From assembly GCF_000247695.1 (NCBI RefSeq), contig NW_004624805.1, forward strand, positions 3,240,967 through 3,304,966: a stretch of 64,000 nt of DNA. Direction: 5' to 3'. The stretch's first letter is position 1, and each line of letters begins with the position of its first letter. This DNA is from Heterocephalus glaber (taxonomy: Eukaryota; Chordata; Mammalia; Rodentia; Bathyergidae). The notes under the pieces were generated by a model that did no database searches, was not told the DNA's origin, and saw nothing but the letters and a program-made list of their open reading frames with translations. This document shows positions 61,033 to 64,000 of the stretch, piece by piece. Made by a program: the position numbers and the translations under genes.

Positions 61033-63021
61033 AACATCTTTCTGTGAGTCTGGGAGCATTGGCCACGCTTTGTGGTCGGAACTCTTTGCGGTTCCTCCCC
61101 AAGAGATCTTCTAGTTTCACTTCACACCAGGGCCATGAGGAGAAAGGGCCTGCCGTGCACTTTGGAGATTCAGTCCACTTCCGCTGCCCACTGTGCTCCT
61201 CGCCAGTGAGGAGCACATTTCTGTCACCACTGATTTTGGGACTCGGCTTGCTAGAGAGCTTGCAGACCTCCTTGCAGCCCCGTTTCTGAGCCACAGGAAG
61301 CCAGCGAGCACACATCTGTTTGCAGAGCAGAAACTGAGACCCCTTTGATTTTCCCGATTCATCACAAGTAGGTCTGCTAAGTAGTGGGCGTCATGCCCCA
61401 GGCCCCGCCGCCTAGCAGCGTGTGGAGTAAATGACAATAGGGCAGTGGAGGAGAGGGGTGTCGGCCTGGTGGTGAGGACACCACTCCCTTGACATGGGCT
61501 CTGCCACAGTGCAGTGCGGAGGCCCAGCCTGACGGGGGCATCGCTGGCAGGGTGGGGCGTGTGGTGGGCAGAGCTGGGCTGCGGCTTGGAGCGTCCACTG
61601 GCCCTGAGGTGTGTTGCTGGCGGCCTAAGCCCGCACCTGGTGGTGGCTCTCCTTGCACGGATTTCTCAGATGAGCGGCAGAACAGCAGATGGAGTAGCCT
61701 GCCTGGAGTCTGGCAGACAGCAGGTAGCAGCGCAGTCCACGGAAACCCAAGTGGCTGCTTTCCAAAGCTGAGTCTGCTGTGACCCTGCTAGGCTGCTCAT
61801 CCTGTGGGACGGAGGAAGGCAGAGTCTGTGTCCCAGCACAGGATTTGGGGTGACAGACGGTGGCCATAGGAGGACCCACGGGCCCAGGCCCCAGGGCACA
61901 GCTGAGCCAGTTGCTTCGGGGACCTTCCTCCACAGACGGAGCAAACGCAGGTCTGGCGGGGGCCCCCTTCCAGGCTGGCGTGGGGTATGGAACAGGCGCC
62001 GCTGGAGGGCATCTCCCGTCTGCCTCTTCCTCCTCATAATCAGAACTGCGCCTGCCCCTTCCCAAGGAGACTCCCACTGGAGGAGAGGCCGTGGGCGCTG
62101 GAGCCCAGAGCCAAGAGTCAGTGGCCCAGGCCTCGCTTGGCCACCATGCGTGTCCGGTGAAGGCAGGTGAAGCCTGAGCCCCGACTTTCCCCTGGCCTAC
62201 AGCACAGCGTAATCTGGTGTTCGCGATGCTCAGGGCAGTGCCTGGCGCCTGCTCCTGGTGTAGGCCCAGGATCTTCCACACCCAGCCACTGTCCTCAGCT
62301 GGACGATGGGGTCACGTGGGCCTGCCCAGAGGGACAGGGTTGCCAGAGAGTGATCAAGGGGGCCTCGGGTCCCTGATGTCACGCAGAGGCAGCCAGCGGC
62401 CGTGGCAGTCTACACGGCCGGAGGCAATGAGGCAGTGCTGGGGATCTCAGTGTGTGCTGGGGGCAGGGACCACGGGCCGTGGAATGGTGGAACTAGGAAC
62501 CTGAAGGCAAAAGCTTTAAAGGCACTTACTTGTCTTTCCCAAGACGCCGAGAGGGAAATACATGTCTGATAAAATGAGACAAAGGGGCAAAACAAATTGA
62601 TATGTAGTCACTTTCTCATCTTCACTGTTCTAAACAGAAGTAGTAGTAAGTGAATGAATGGCTAAAACTGCATTAAAGTGAATTACTGTTATTTGAGAAA
62701 ATCAGTCTAGGGTTTCCAAGATTTTCACTGAGTGTTTACTTAGAGGCTCCTAGGAAATCATGATGACCCAGGAGATCCTTTTAAATTTCTTCCCGAGAAA
62801 CCCAGTGTACATCTCACAGCAGTATCTTCATGAGCAAAGCTCCCGCTCTGGAAACCTCCAGCTCCAGAGGATGAAGGTAGAATATTCGGCCCCTGTGCAT
62901 CCACCTGGGAATAGAGCAGCCGCCTGGGGCATTTACAGCCACTCTGTGGCCGGGCCGGAAGTGCTGGCCCTTGGATGGCTGCTAGTCCAGCTCCCCGTCG
63001 CTCTTACCCCATCAGGGCTTG

Positions 63022-63440
63022 TGTTAGTTACTTTTCTCTCATAACTGAGACAAAATACCCGACACCCAAAGATAGAGGGGAAGGGGTTTATTTGGCTTAC
63101 AGTTCGTAGAGGTTTCAGTCCATAATTGGCCAGCTTCGAGGCTGGGATGGCAACCAAGCATCACAGAGGAGAAACAACATGGCATCCACAAGGCAGCAAG
63201 GGCGACAAGGGACACAGTTCATGGCAGTGGAAGACAGCAAAATGCAACCAGGGGCCTTCACCACATCTTTCTGCTTCTTTTATCCCATCCAGACTACTTA
63301 GGGCAGGCAGCATGCACACCCTTAATCCTAGTGCCCTTGAGCCTAGCATCAAACCATGACTCAATCCCAGCTTCACACACTCTAGATCCAGCCTATGACC
63401 ACGTGAGTCTTTGGGGGGACATCCAGGCCCAAACCCTAAC
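63022..63440 (+). repeat. Nearly complete LTR-like dispersed repeat, TGTTAG...CTAACA ends, forward
   Basis: Starts TGTTAGTTACTTTTCTC and GACAAAATACCCGACACCC, with TTTATTTGGCTTACAG and CACACTCTAGATCCAGCC. It ends CAGGCCCAAACCCTAACA. The short inverted TG...CA ends are typical of a solo LTR, but no coding region or clean target duplication was seen. Confidence 0.75.
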
Positions 63441-64000
63441 AGGACTGCACCCACAAATGAGACTGGACTCAGAGCTCGGGTATTCTTGTTGGTCAGGGTG
63501 AGCAAAAAGCAGCAGCTGTAGAGGAAGCGCAGTCTCCTCATAGAGGGTGCTGGTGGCCCACATGGGTCACCCTCTGTGCCACCTGTGCCCATCTCAGGCT
63601 GCAGCTGCAGGGTATGGCTTGTGCCTCTGTGAGGTCAGGAGACCCAGCTTAAAGAGCCCAGTGATTCGGGGTCAGTCTAATTCAAGCAGTGATGTATAGT
63701 CAAGTTCCTAGGTGGCTGTACTTATCAAAAAATTCTGAGATTCATTTGTGAAAACCGTTAAAGGGTACTTTGCTAAGAAAAGGACCAGAAATCAAATAGT
63801 GTGGCCCCTGACCTCTTAAGAACTTGAATTAGCTTTCCTCCTACCTTCAAACCTCCAAACAACTCGAGTTTCACAAATAGTGTTGGAGCAAAGAAAGATT
63901 GAAGTCATGCAGTCCCAAAGAATCCCGTTGTTATCATTAATTTTCAATCTGTATGGGTGTTAACACCAACTACATTCTGCTCTCATTGTTCCCTTGCTCG

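Larger units (their letters stand above)
60556..64000 (+). other. Start of the next SVIL intron, to window end
   Basis: Holds an ID at 60953-61032, a GC-rich unique block at about 61400-62510 and a nearly complete LTR-like repeat at 63022-63440. No SVIL exon recognised. Confidence 0.75.

Noticed and set aside
61625..62281. 218-codon minus-strand frame
   Set aside because: Lies in a GC-rich intron block with competing frames on both strands and no recognisable protein features.

Overview
This is a mammalian genomic window carrying the middle part of one gene on the + strand: SVIL, which encodes supervillin and its muscle form archvillin. I could place 25 coding exons between 4542 and 60555. 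Their reading phase agrees at all 24 junctions. From the start codon at 4592 the window codes for about 1,717 residues. The rest of the C-terminus (remaining gelsolin-like repeats and villin headpiece) and any 5' first exons lie outside.

The host looks like a rodent. Introns carry many ID-family (tRNA-derived) SINEs, B1-like (7SL-derived) SINEs and fused B1/ID units. Several ID copies belong to a subtype whose A-box is followed by a CCGCCTGCC segment. I cannot name the species.

Layout: 1-4541 is upstream intron or 5' flank. 4542-7957 holds the first three coding exons (start codon and N-terminal myosin-binding region). 16131-20719 holds the archvillin cassette exons (16131-16985, 17336-17506 and the 96-nt exon at 20624-20719) mixed with constitutive exons. 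22415-32032 holds the disordered, actin-binding middle. 44321-49936 continues the central region. 53149-60555 enters the gelsolin-like repeats. Two very long introns (24651-31902 and 32033-44320) and the tail (60556-64000) hold mostly repeats.

Points for a second look: a candidate unlisted cassette exon at 8950-9186 in the correct phase; a GC-AG intron after the 35-nt exon at 18185; two very short introns (90 and 165 nt) that are multiples of three and open in frame; a palindromic mariner-derived element at 51122-52417 containing an LTR-like repeat, which in turn contains a retroposed unit; and a possible antisense exon near 47277. I saw no operon, phage, CRISPR array or other non-vertebrate system.
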